Source: Tomocerus qinae
Taxonomy: Eukaryota > Arthropoda > Collembola > Entomobryomorpha > Tomoceridae
Reading direction: 5' to 3'
Length of the DNA stretch: 64,000 bases
Assembly (NCBI GenBank): GCA_020055645.1
Contig: CM034546.1
Coordinates: 65,348,001-65,412,000, forward strand
The first letter of the stretch is position 1; every line of letters begins with the position of its first letter. The position numbers were made by a program, and so were the translations under genes. Shown piece after piece: positions 1-9,398 of this stretch. A model generated the notes under the pieces. That model had not been told where the DNA came from. It made no database searches and saw only the letters and a program-made list of their open reading frames with translations.

Positions 1-273
1 GTATTAATATCCACCATATCGTTATGGGGATGGATTGCTTGCATGCACATCTCAGGCCAGTTTTATCATCACTCAAAAATCTCTGTGAAAGAAATAAAAT
101 ATTTTAAGTGGAAGAGTCAAGCAGAAACCAAAGAGATGAGTAAATTCCGAAAATCCTGTTCTCCGGTCGCCATCAAATTTGGTTTTTGCTACAATATCAA
201 AGTCACGACGGCTATGAAATATTTAATGAATGTCATCCGTGGAACCTCCAAAATGCTTATTGCTTTCTCCTGA
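1..273 (+). CDS. Chemoreceptor-like multi-pass membrane protein, 3' end only
   Basis: The reading frame is open from base 1 to the TGA at 271-273 and gives the last 90 residues of the same family as the complete genes at 14828-16363, 18066-19656 and 22777-24112. It matches their final exon across the last predicted membrane segment and the basic C-terminal block ending in IAFS. The Met at 43 is internal; the real start lies outside the window. Its 3' flank (about 840-1000) resembles the 3' flank of the gene ending at 24112, so the copies were duplicated with their surroundings. The family looks like a divergent gustatory-receptor-type protein, but that is inference from topology. Confidence 0.8.
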   Translation, partial: VLISTISLWGWIACMHISGQFYHHSKISVKEIKYFKWKSQAETKEMSKFRKSCSPVAIKFGFCYNIKVTTAMKYLMNVIRGTSKMLIAFS

Positions 274-1860
274 AATTCCTGATAAACATTTATCGAAAAT
301 TGGGTTCCTGCTTTTCACAAGTGCCAAGTACATGTCTTTAAAATTTAATTTCAGATTTTGCTATAAAAAAAGATATATTTTGGTGCTGTGCTGACTGTGT
401 CGGCAATTTTCTTTTAATTGGGGAATTACTGTATTTAGCTGTTACCGCAAGGTTCTAAAAAACATTTTCGACGCTCTAGATAACCATAGTCTATTATAGT
501 ATATAATTTGGAACTGGAAAATTACAATTTCTGCGTTAGGTTTGGTCCCTACTCTCTACAATTATCGAAGGAATGAAGAAAACTGAAGAAGGCTGCATGG
601 TTACTATGGTATGGAATGTCCCCATCAGCTTATCAAGGCTAAACGATCAGCGCAAAAACTCACTTGAGTAATTTGTTATTATATTCTCATGCAAGAAGCA
701 AATAATTATAAGCTCCCATGGCGCAAATATGTGTACATATTTAACAGTCGACACTTTATTTAAGCATTATTCATTATTATTTGTTCTATATAGTCATTTC
801 TTTTCCAATTCTCTTTGTACATGTAATTGGAAATTTGCAATAATATTATTGTAGTACTAATTAAATACAATAACAAAATTATTCATTTTCATTTAAACTG
901 CCATGCAAGATACGATAAAAATATTATAGTTTAATATTCGGAGAGTCTCATGTATTGTGTCCCACTAGCTGTTAACCCTAAAATTGCCTTGGTTCAAAGT
1001 ACCGAGTATGCTGTAAATGCCACATGCCGTAAATGCTGCACAAAAATAATGTTACGGCATGCCGTAAATGCCGTAAACATAAAAAACATCGCCAAAAATC
1101 GAATTTGTTACCTGTCAAAAACGATGTCTTTACTTAATTTACTGCATTTACGTCATATATAGATTTTATGATTTTGTTCCAACCGTTGCTTAGAGTAGAT
1201 ATGCCGAATAGCCTCATGGATTTTTGTATCTATCAAGAATGCATCTATCTTTATATGTAGAAAATTTCATGAAAATCGGTTCCCCAACTGAATGTTGTAG
1301 TACAACATACATTGTTCTCAGTTTATTTTAAGTAGTTTCAATTTAATTGCTGGCTCACTATTAAAATTTTCGAGAAAGCTATTGAAGTGCATAACATATT
1401 GTAAGTACCTTTACCTCTCTGCAAATTGTTTTTGAAGTTATATATGTGCATTAAATTCGATGATATTTTGCCTGATGGGAATATTTACACTTAAAGTGGA
1501 AAGTTTCAATTACTACCGTAGTAAGGTTATGAAATGTATACTTTTTAAAAACGAGAACCTTTTAAGATTGATTGAATTCATTAAATAAATAATACATCTA
1601 AAAATATTACTTACTGTAAATGTTTAACTTGTGGGCTCATCATGTCAATAACTCATCAATTTAGCTCATGAATTTATATGAAAGTAAACGTTACCCAATA
1701 TTTTTTCATTTTTTGTTTCAGAAACTTCCAAAGTAGACATTTATCACTTTTGGAAGGCAAACCATATATATTATAATTACAATTATTATTATATTACACA
1801 TTTATAGTTAGAGAGAATCATTGATTAATCACTTAAAAATTCATTTCTATTGAAACAAAA
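274..1860. other. Intergenic, duplicated flank
   Basis: I see no gene. Bases about 860-1000 (attcattttc, then a block around tctcatgtattgtg) resemble 24870-24960, and 1660-1800 resembles 25630-25840. The same spacer therefore separates a chemoreceptor gene from an IR in both places. The open frame at 950-1162 lies in this shared non-coding DNA and is not a gene. Confidence 0.6.
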
Positions 1861-4800
1861 ATGAAGCTGTTTTTCTCGATGGAATTAATAATTTTATTTA
1901 GTTACTTATTAGGAGTCCATAGCAAAATTTCAACTTCGGAGAATTATTCTGTAGAAATCGTGGGTCTTAATACCATAATAAACTTTTTTTCTCAGTTCTG
2001 CAGTGTTTATATCTACCACGATGCTGCTGCTCCAGAATTTTCCCATTTCGGCAGCAATAGTTCACCTATTCTCATTATGAATATTGATAATTAATAATGC
2101 TTCTCGAAGGTATACAGACGTACATTGGGAATGGCGAAAATGGATTTTGACGTATGCACAAATTAGCGTTTTTCAAAAAAAGATACCACAGTGGTGACCA
2201 AACCTGATATATGGTTCCTCCTGCGGTGATTTCTCGACAGTTTCTCCAGCCACCTTTTGCAAAGAAAGTTACGGATACGAAATATTTATTGTGCAGCAAA
2301 TTTTGTTACTTGATTTAGTGTATAATGTTTTTCCCCGTTTCACTCGTTTGATTAATCCTATTTATTTTAACTAAAGTAACTTGTAACTAAAGGAGAAGGG
2401 AACTATTTTATTGATAAGGCTTCACTTTACTGTAGATCATGTTTTGCAAGATGTAATATTCGCCCCAACACAATGGCTTTGTTATTGGAAACGTCATTTA
2501 CAATTTTGGAAAACGATGTACTAGAATATTTAGTAGAGTATATTTATACTCACAGGTTTAAAAAATTTCCCACAACTAATTACTGTGGCCAACTATTGGA
2601 AAATGGAACAGAAATAATACGTTTTAATGAAAACAACATTTTTTCATTTTCGGTAGTAATCTCACCATTTATCTCTCTCAAAAAAAAAAAAACCTTTTTT
2701 GACATAGCTATTTGGTCAGTTTTGTTAAACTTTGACTTTACAAGGGATACATGGGAGTTAGTCGGTTTCACATATTATATACGAACTGAAGATGAATATT
2801 GGAATTGGGTCACCTGCTCAGGAATACACGGAGATGATTTTTGGCGAATGTATGTAATACCCTTTGACAAAATAACCTGGCTCTTAATAGCTTTATCATT
2901 CATGTTAGCTTCACTTGTATTCTTTCATGACGTTTCTATATACAATACAAAATACAACTGCAAATTAATTCTGAAATCGCAAAATATATTTAAACTATTA
3001 AATGTAACTTTCTTATTCATAATAGTTTTACTAGAACAAGGTGCGTCCCTTCATACCAAAATGGACAAAATTAAATTGATGTACACATTCGGTATTTGGA
3101 TTGTGGTAGGACTGATTTTAAGCAATGTTTATAAATCTATTATTGTCAGTCAACTGATTTCCCCCCAGGAAAATTGACAGTCAGTATAGCCATTTTAAAG
3201 ATTTGGATAATTTTGCAATTTCCGTTTTAAACTATGATATGAATAATTGGATAACTGAAGTGAAATTATCAATAAATATTTCTGACCGTGTAATTAATTA
3301 AAAATACTGATATTACTTTACCTCAATGTACCGACCCAGATTTATCACACATTTTTCAATTTTATGCTATAAATACGTCAAAACTTTCTCCTTGTAATTC
3401 AAGTGGTATTATTAGTAGGATTCCTGAAAATTACATTTTAAAAAAGAGGAATGAATTTGAAACCTTTGATATCTATGGTGACAGAAATTATTTGAAATAG
3501 GAAAATGAAAAAAAGTAGATCTTCAGTGGACATTTTTAGTTCTGTTTTTCTGTGCACTTTTTTATTGTTAACTGACATCTTTGGTCAAAAAAATTCATTT
3601 TTCAGTATTTCAGGGCCCATGTGAAATAACACCAAAAAATCGGAATATGAAATAGCTCCGAAACTACCGGTCCGATTTGGATGAAACTTGGAACAGAAGT
3701 CAACAATCGCTGTATCTCGGGGTGTTTTTTGAATTTGTGAAAAATTCGAATTTCTTTCCTTTCAAAATTACGAAAACATTTTCGAAATAGGCAGTTTTTC
3801 ATATAAGGAATTGTTTCATCAAAATTCTGCCCGATTAAAAATGAAGCCCTTATAAAGTTATGGTTTATAGAGGAAAAAAATATTTCAAAATTGTTGACCT
3901 CTATAAGATGTCAGAGGTCAAATTTTATTTTTCGTCAAAATATGCTTATGTAAGGTGACGTTCGCCAGCTAAAGTTATAGTAAACACCAAATAAGTACAT
4001 AATTTGGCTACAGAGGGCTTCATAAAGGGGTCAAAGGTCATAACTGTGAAAATGGAAATGTCTGATGCACAAGCTATGCGGCTGTAGTGCATCCGGCATT
4101 TTAGTACGTACCAGCCATAACCCCTTTTTAACATAGGCTTGTGCCTGCTCCAGTGCCTAGATAATACATGGCAAAGTTTATTTAACCTTCCTGCCCATTC
4201 AACACTTGTGACTTCTAATGCAATCTAATGTAATTGATCTATTACATCGTAATGATATGTGTGTTGTTAATAGAAAGCTGAGGATAAGAAAATTTAGTAT
4301 ATCGAAGTGAAGAAGATGAGATGAATAATTGTGAATTATCATAAAAATCATAGAACTTTCTTAATATTTACCCACAATGCGACTTGTGAATGCGAATAGT
4401 ATTTTTGTCGCTAAGTCACTTTAACACTGTTTTTCAAAAAGAACTTGTTGCGCTTTAAAACATTTCCAGTTTCATTCATTAATATCTCTGATATCGATTA
4501 GAGTTTAAATTGGCAGTACTAAATTAAAGTATAAATTATTTATCTCATCTTCTTCACTTCGATATACTAAATTTTCTTATCCTCAGCTTTCTATTAACAA
4601 CACACATATCATTACGATGTAATAGATCAATTACATTAGATTGCATTAGAAGTCACAAGTGTTGAATGGGCAGGAAGGTTAAATAAACTTTGCCATGTAT
4701 TATCTAGGCACTGGAGCAGGCACAAGCCTATGTTAAAAAGGGGTTATGGCTGGTACGTACTAAAATGCCGGATGCACTACAGCCGCATAGCTTGTGCATC

Positions 4801-6060
4801 AGACATTTCCATTTTCACAGTTATGACCTTTGACCCCTTTATGAAGCCCTCTGTAGCCAAATTATGTACTTATTTGGTGTTTACTATAACTTTAGCTGGC
4901 GAACGTCACCTTACATAAGCATATTTTGACGAAAAATAAAATTTGACCTCTGACATCTTATAGAGGTCAACAATTTTGAAATATTTTTTTCCTCTATAAA
5001 CCATAACTTTATAAGGGCTTCATTTTTAATCGGGCAGAATTTTGATGAAACAATTCCTTATATGAAAAACTGCCTATTTCGAAAATGTTTTCGTAATTTT
5101 GAAAGGGAAGAAATTCGAATTTTTCACAAATTCAAAAAACACCCCGAGATACAGCGATTGTTGACTTCTGTTCCAAGTTTCATCCAAATCGGACCGGTAG
5201 TTTCGGAGCTATTTCATATTCCGATTTTTTGGTGTTATTTCACATGGGCCCTGAAATACTGAAAAATGAATTTTTTTGACCAAAGATGTCAGTTAACAAT
5301 AAAAAAGTGCACAGAAAAACAGAACTAAAAATGTCCGCTGAAGGTCTACTTTTTTTCATTTTCCTATTTCAAATAATTTCTGTCTGGTACTCTTCAAAAA
5401 AAGATTATGTTAGATTTTTTTTTCAAAATTGCTATTAACAAAACGTAAGTGTTCAATCTTATTTCTTCAAATGAAAGTAATTCAAATTCACGATCAGCTT
5501 TGAAAAAACTTTTACAACTTCCTTCAAAATATCTCTACGGCGAATTTTTAGTATCTGTTCGTCCGAACAGTTCCATAACTTCTCAATATTTAAAAACCAA
5601 TCATTAATTTTTTAAAAAATTGCAAATACAGTGCATTTGCAGGTCCTAGTAAATGGTTGGACATTTTTGAGAAATATTTATTTCGAAATATCGTTTACGT
5701 ACGCAGAACGGAAAATATTTTTAAAACCCAAAAGAAATTCCCAATTCCATATTTTTTTAATAGTCATCTACTTATTCAAAGAATGCAAAGTATTATGAGC
5801 TCTGGTATTTACAACTTATTCGAAAATTGGAATTCTTACTTTGAAGAAAAAGAAGTTCGACTGCATTTCAAAGTACATGAGAACTTTTAAAGATGTTCAA
5901 TAACAGAAAATTCCAAATCAGATCGACCATTGAGTAATTCAAACTTCATTTTTCCGTTTATTATATTTATATAATTGCCATTATCTTAACCATTGTCATT
6001 TTTGTTATAGAAAACTTGTCAAATATTTTTAGATATTTAAAATGCAAGATCAACAATATA
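1861..6060 (+). pseudogene. Ionotropic receptor (IR) pseudogene, interrupted by a foldback element
   Basis: This is a broken paralogue of the intact IR at 27894-30140. The first 77 codons (1861-2094) align with that protein's N-terminus and stop early. The middle part (2473-3177) carries the first membrane segment after IPFDKITW, the LLEQG pore-side block and the third membrane segment ending in SQLISP, then hits a stop after a C-run frame error near 3163. Recognisable sequence continues to 3479, is split by the 3480-5384 foldback element, and resumes at 5389. The end of the ligand-binding lobe is at 5657-5890, followed by a frame-broken last membrane segment to about 6060. At least three frame breaks plus the insertion make it non-functional. 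Confidence 0.9.
3480..5384. mobile_element. Foldback transposon with ~850-bp inverted arms
   Basis: Bases 3480-4330 are the near-perfect reverse complement of 4535-5384, with a spacer of about 200 bases. The termini are GACAGAAATTATTTG and its complement. TGGT occurs directly on both sides (3476-3479 and 5385-5388), consistent with a 4-bp target-site duplication. The intact paralogue has no such insert at the matching place, so this is a clean insertion into the IR pseudogene. There is no transposase, so it is non-autonomous. Open frames in the arms (3602-3802, 3946-4134, 4730-4918, 5062-5262) are mirror images of one another and are not genes. Confidence 0.92.
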
Positions 6061-6470
6061 AAGGAAAAATTGCGGTGGATCCTAATTCAAATGATTCTGA
6101 GATTTATTACTACTACTGTTAATTTTAAAAGCAGTCATGCCATTAAGTGAATAACAGTATACCTTAACACCAGAACATCCTATAATGAGTTAATAAATTT
6201 AATAATATTTGCACATGAATAAAATAATATATTGTTTAATGAATTATGTTATATGCATTGCATTAATAGTGCAATATATTATAATATTGAGTTTCTTCAT
6301 TGATGTGTAATAATAATTGTCGCTTTATACTTTATATTTAGTGTACTTTCTTTCTGTTTGCTGTTTTATACTGCCACTCCAAAAACAATATAAAAGAAAG
6401 GTAGTAGCTACAGTCTACTTTACATACCAAAAGAAATTTCCTACGATTTCCAGACGTCATAGAGTATGGA
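6061..6470. other. Intergenic
   Basis: AT-rich spacer between the IR pseudogene and the transposon unit starting at 6471. Bases 6400-6470 (around acagtctactttacata and ccagacgtcat) resemble 21360-21430, so this DNA also occurs near the chemoreceptor duplication. The frame at 6317-6586 runs into the transposon terminus and has no recognisable content. Confidence 0.5.
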
Positions 6471-6745
6471 TACCTTTTTACGGGGCTTTCAAAGTAATTC
6501 TTTGGGCAGTAAATATATGTTTTGGGGCAGTTTTTTTAATTGGCAGTAACCGTTATTGTTGGAGGGCTGTAAAACAAATGCATTAGGCAGTAGAACCCAT
6601 GCAAATGGCAGTAATACAAAACTGTATTTTTCATAGAATTTTTTAGAATAGATTTACTTGTCTACATAGCTTGTCTAGCTTAAGAATATTGTTAGTGGGT
6701 ATTCCGATAATGAATTTAGCTAAAGGTAACGAACTTATCAAAATG

Positions 6746-7186
6746 TGTTATGAAAACGGATTCAGTTAGTGAGACAAGTTTTGTATTTAGTTGTTACTGT
6801 AAAGTAACTTTTATTGAACAGAGAGAGAATGAAGTTTCCAGCTCAAACAGTTGAATAATACTCAGTGCTTTTACATTATTGTCCATGGTATTTAAATACT
6901 ATGCTTACATAGACAGATGTGAGAGACCCTTAATGGTTACAATAGGTATCTCTATAAAGCAAGGGACATGAGACGATGTAACAGTTGTACCCATATGCTT
7001 TCATGCTTCATTTAGACTTAATTGAGCTACAAAATCATAAAAACTAATAGTTACTACATTAAGAAGGGCCAAACGTTAAGTACTTGGACCCTTAAAATCT
7101 AATGTTCAGCTTAAATGTACAAACCAATTGTGTGAACATTTGCTACTTTACTTTCTCATGCATTTATTTAGGTTAGTATTCTAACA
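6746..7186 (-). repeat. 3' LTR of copia element
   Basis: 441 bp, apparently identical to 13221-13661, preceded on the plus strand by the duplicated target AAATG (6741-6745). Confidence 0.95.
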
Positions 7187-7196
7187 CTATCCCTTA
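7187..7196 (-). other. Polypurine tract of copia element
   Basis: The minus strand reads TAAGGGATAG immediately before the 3' LTR, the expected place and composition for the plus-strand primer. Confidence 0.55.
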
Positions 7197-7213
7197 ATCT
7201 AAATACATTTTCT

Positions 7214-8767
7214 TTAGGCATCATCTATTTCGATGGTTTTAGGGGCTGTAAATTTTACAGCAGGCTCAACAGTTTTCTTCCGTTTCCAAATGATAGTCAT
7301 AACAACAACCAGAATTATTATAATAAGAGATAAAAAAATGATTCCACCAATCAACAAATTTAAAAACATAAAAGTAGTATTATATGAATCATGATTTTTC
7401 TTAGTTGAATCCAACATTTTTATATCTTCCTTAATTTCGTCCATGTGTATCTTCGGCTGTAATAGCCAATTAGCTTTCATCGTGAATAAAGGGTTGACCT
7501 CCTGGATATGGCTAATTTGAAATTCGCCGGCCTTGTAGAAATGGTCATTGATTGTGAAAGCTGCTGTAATTGGCAGCGTGAAGACATCAAGTGGGCAGGC
7601 CTGTTCTCTTTTTCCAATTGTTATATTATTGCCGTGGCAATAAATATAATTCTGAAAGTTGAAGTTTTTTACTTGAACGAAATCCATCGCGTCCTTTGTA
7701 TGTCTCGGATGACATTTTCCCAACGAATAATACCTCGAGACGTTTGGGTAGGTCATGCTATGGTCACAATCCTGTGAAGGAGACAAAATCAAATCAGAGT
7801 ATTTAACATTAACTGCATACACACAACTGTGTAATTCACTCATGATCACGTTTCGGGGTCCAGAAAACGAGATAACGCAAGTCTGGTTCTCAGTTTGGTG
7901 TATCAGGTCAAAAGGGTCAGCCTCCAGAAGGTGCAGAGTATCATTTATAAGTGGAGTAACAAAATCAAAGTACAGTTTAGATTTGTCATAAGATAATCGA
8001 CATTTCTTTGCTCTGCCAAGCCGAATTGGACAAGACTCTTTACATGGCAAGGAGAAGCCAAGATAGTCAAACAATGGAGCATATAACTTCCGTTCTTCCC
8101 AATTTCGCTTCGCTTCTTTAAGTATTTGTTTGGCAGTCAGCATTCTTGATGTTATGTATGAAATTGCGTAAATAGATGCGCTCAGCTTTGCTTTCATTTG
8201 TGTATAGTCATCTTCATGTGCCTTAGTTTCTATCCGCAAAAGTTTTACATTATGTTGTAGAACTTTAATTGCTTCTTTCGCTAATTCCATATTTTTCGAA
8301 AGACTCTCTAGTTCACTCTCCATCTCAGTCATCTTCGTTTCAACAGTTGCTATTTTTCCTGCTGCTACACTGGCTGTCACCTGTGCTGAGATTCCAAGTC
8401 CAACTGGAACAACTATGGCCATGATTAGTATTCCCATTAATATTCCGAAAACAAATCTCTTAGAGCGTGAATGGACTTCTGTGAAGCTGCCTTTAGGGCA
8501 CATAATTTCCAGTTCCTTCAGAAAATATTCATCATACAGTTCGTTGCATTTGTTTTTCGTATCGATGAGAAGATCCTCATGAATTGTCTCATTCGTCAAA
8601 ATGTCGCAAGGGCTTTTCAAATGAATCATTAAATAGTACTCATTGTAACCTACAGTTATAGGTATGTTACTTGGCCTCCAGAGTACTGGTTGGTTTACGG
8701 TTGGGTTTGCAGTAATTGGAGATAGAAGTCCCAGCAATAGTAGCATAGTAATGAATAACTTGCTCAT
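7214..8767 (-). CDS. env: Envelope-like class I fusion glycoprotein of copia element
   Basis: The 517 codons start at the Met beginning a typical signal peptide (residues 1-21). A furin-type site RSKR lies at 101-104 and is followed at once by a Gly-rich hydrophobic fusion-peptide-like segment (105 to about 128). Next comes a heptad-type coiled coil (about 130-200), a Cys-rich ectodomain with several N-x-S/T sites, one long membrane anchor (466-494) and a basic cytoplasmic tail. A short N-terminal subunit and long membrane-anchored subunit is the plan of baculovirus F and gypsy/errantivirus envelopes. The frame has no internal stop. It is in frame with pol, so expression could be by polyprotein cleavage or by a spliced message; the sequence does not decide. 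Viral origin is inference. Confidence 0.82.
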   Translation of the reverse strand: MSKLFITMLLLLGLLSPITANPTVNQPVLWRPSNIPITVGYNEYYLMIHLKSPCDILTNETIHEDLLIDTKNKCNELYDEYFLKELEIMCPKGSFTEVHSRSKRFVFGILMGILIMAIVVPVGLGISAQVTASVAAGKIATVETKMTEMESELESLSKNMELAKEAIKVLQHNVKLLRIETKAHEDDYTQMKAKLSASIYAISYITSRMLTAKQILKEAKRNWEERKLYAPLFDYLGFSLPCKESCPIRLGRAKKCRLSYDKSKLYFDFVTPLINDTLHLLEADPFDLIHQTENQTCVISFSGPRNVIMSELHSCVYAVNVKYSDLILSPSQDCDHSMTYPNVSRYYSLGKCHPRHTKDAMDFVQVKNFNFQNYIYCHGNNITIGKREQACPLDVFTLPITAAFTINDHFYKAGEFQISHIQEVNPLFTMKANWLLQPKIHMDEIKEDIKMLDSTKKNHDSYNTTFMFLNLLIGGIIFLSLIIIILVVVMTIIWKRKKTVEPAVKFTAPKTIEIDDA

Positions 8768-8987
8768 TAGTCCACTTATGGTTCCAGTTCCAACACCGAT
8801 CTTTGAATGGGGATTGATATTCCCGTTTCCTGCACTGAGTCCAAGTTTCTGTGTATCATGCTGATGTTTGCCTTTTAGCAGTGGTTTTGTGAGTACATCT
8901 GCCTTTTGTTCTTCTTTGGGTACATGGTGTACCTCTATTACATTATTAGTTATTAGTTCTCTGACATAGTGGTAACGTACATCTATA
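8768..8987 (-). CDS. pol: Copia pol C-terminal end (RNase H tail)
   Basis: This continues RNase H after the hAT insertion. It contains the usual copia ending: a VHHVPKEEQKADVLTKPL stretch followed by the H...LGL element. No stop separates it from the envelope-like frame; about 20 linker residues run straight into the Met at 8767. Confidence 0.88.
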
Positions 8988-8995
8988 TGCTTAGT

Positions 8996-9398
8996 CAGTG
9001 TTGTGCAGTGGTTAAAACCACTAGTGGTCATAATGGTCAAAATGGCCCGGTCAAAAAAAATTAAAAAGTGGTCAAAATGGTCAAAATGGACAAAATGCCT
9101 GTTTGGGGTTAAGTGAGACCCCAAGGTAGCTTTTACTGCAACAGTAAACAACAAATACAACTTTTTAAAGATTGCAGTTAAAAATGATTAGAGAGTGTCA
9201 TTCTGTAGTCTGATGTTAGTAGAATAGTGTTTCATTGGTTTTAGGCCATATTTCATTCTCTAAATATTTTAAATTTCATTTGCTAGCCTAAGTAACTGTA
9301 TACTGATATTTTGTCCATTTTAGCCATTTTGACCATTTTGACCATTTTGACCAGTGGCCCGGTCAAAATGCAAAAAAGTGGTCAACAGTACAACACTG
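8996..9398. mobile_element. hAT-type non-autonomous element (403 bp) inside pol
   Basis: The ends are CAGTGTTGT and its inverse ACAACACTG. They are flanked by the perfect 8-bp direct repeat TGCTTAGT (8988-8995 and 9399-9406). Removing the element and one repeat restores the RNase H coding register, so it is a true insertion. Termini starting CAG with 8-bp duplications are typical of the hAT superfamily. Inside are repeated ggtcaaaat units in inverted arrangement and no transposase. Confidence 0.93.

Noticed and set aside
3602..5262. Paired 62- and 66-codon frames on opposite strands
   Set aside because: Mirror copies in the foldback arms with no protein-like composition; similarity is due to the inverted DNA.
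9000..9160. Met at 9160 as start of a 648-codon protein
   Set aside because: This Met lies in the hAT insertion; the frame downstream is the pol tail and the envelope-like gene, whose likely start is 8767.
9320..9398. C-terminal extension of pol (repeated QNG residues)
   Set aside because: Read-through into the hAT insertion, not part of pol.
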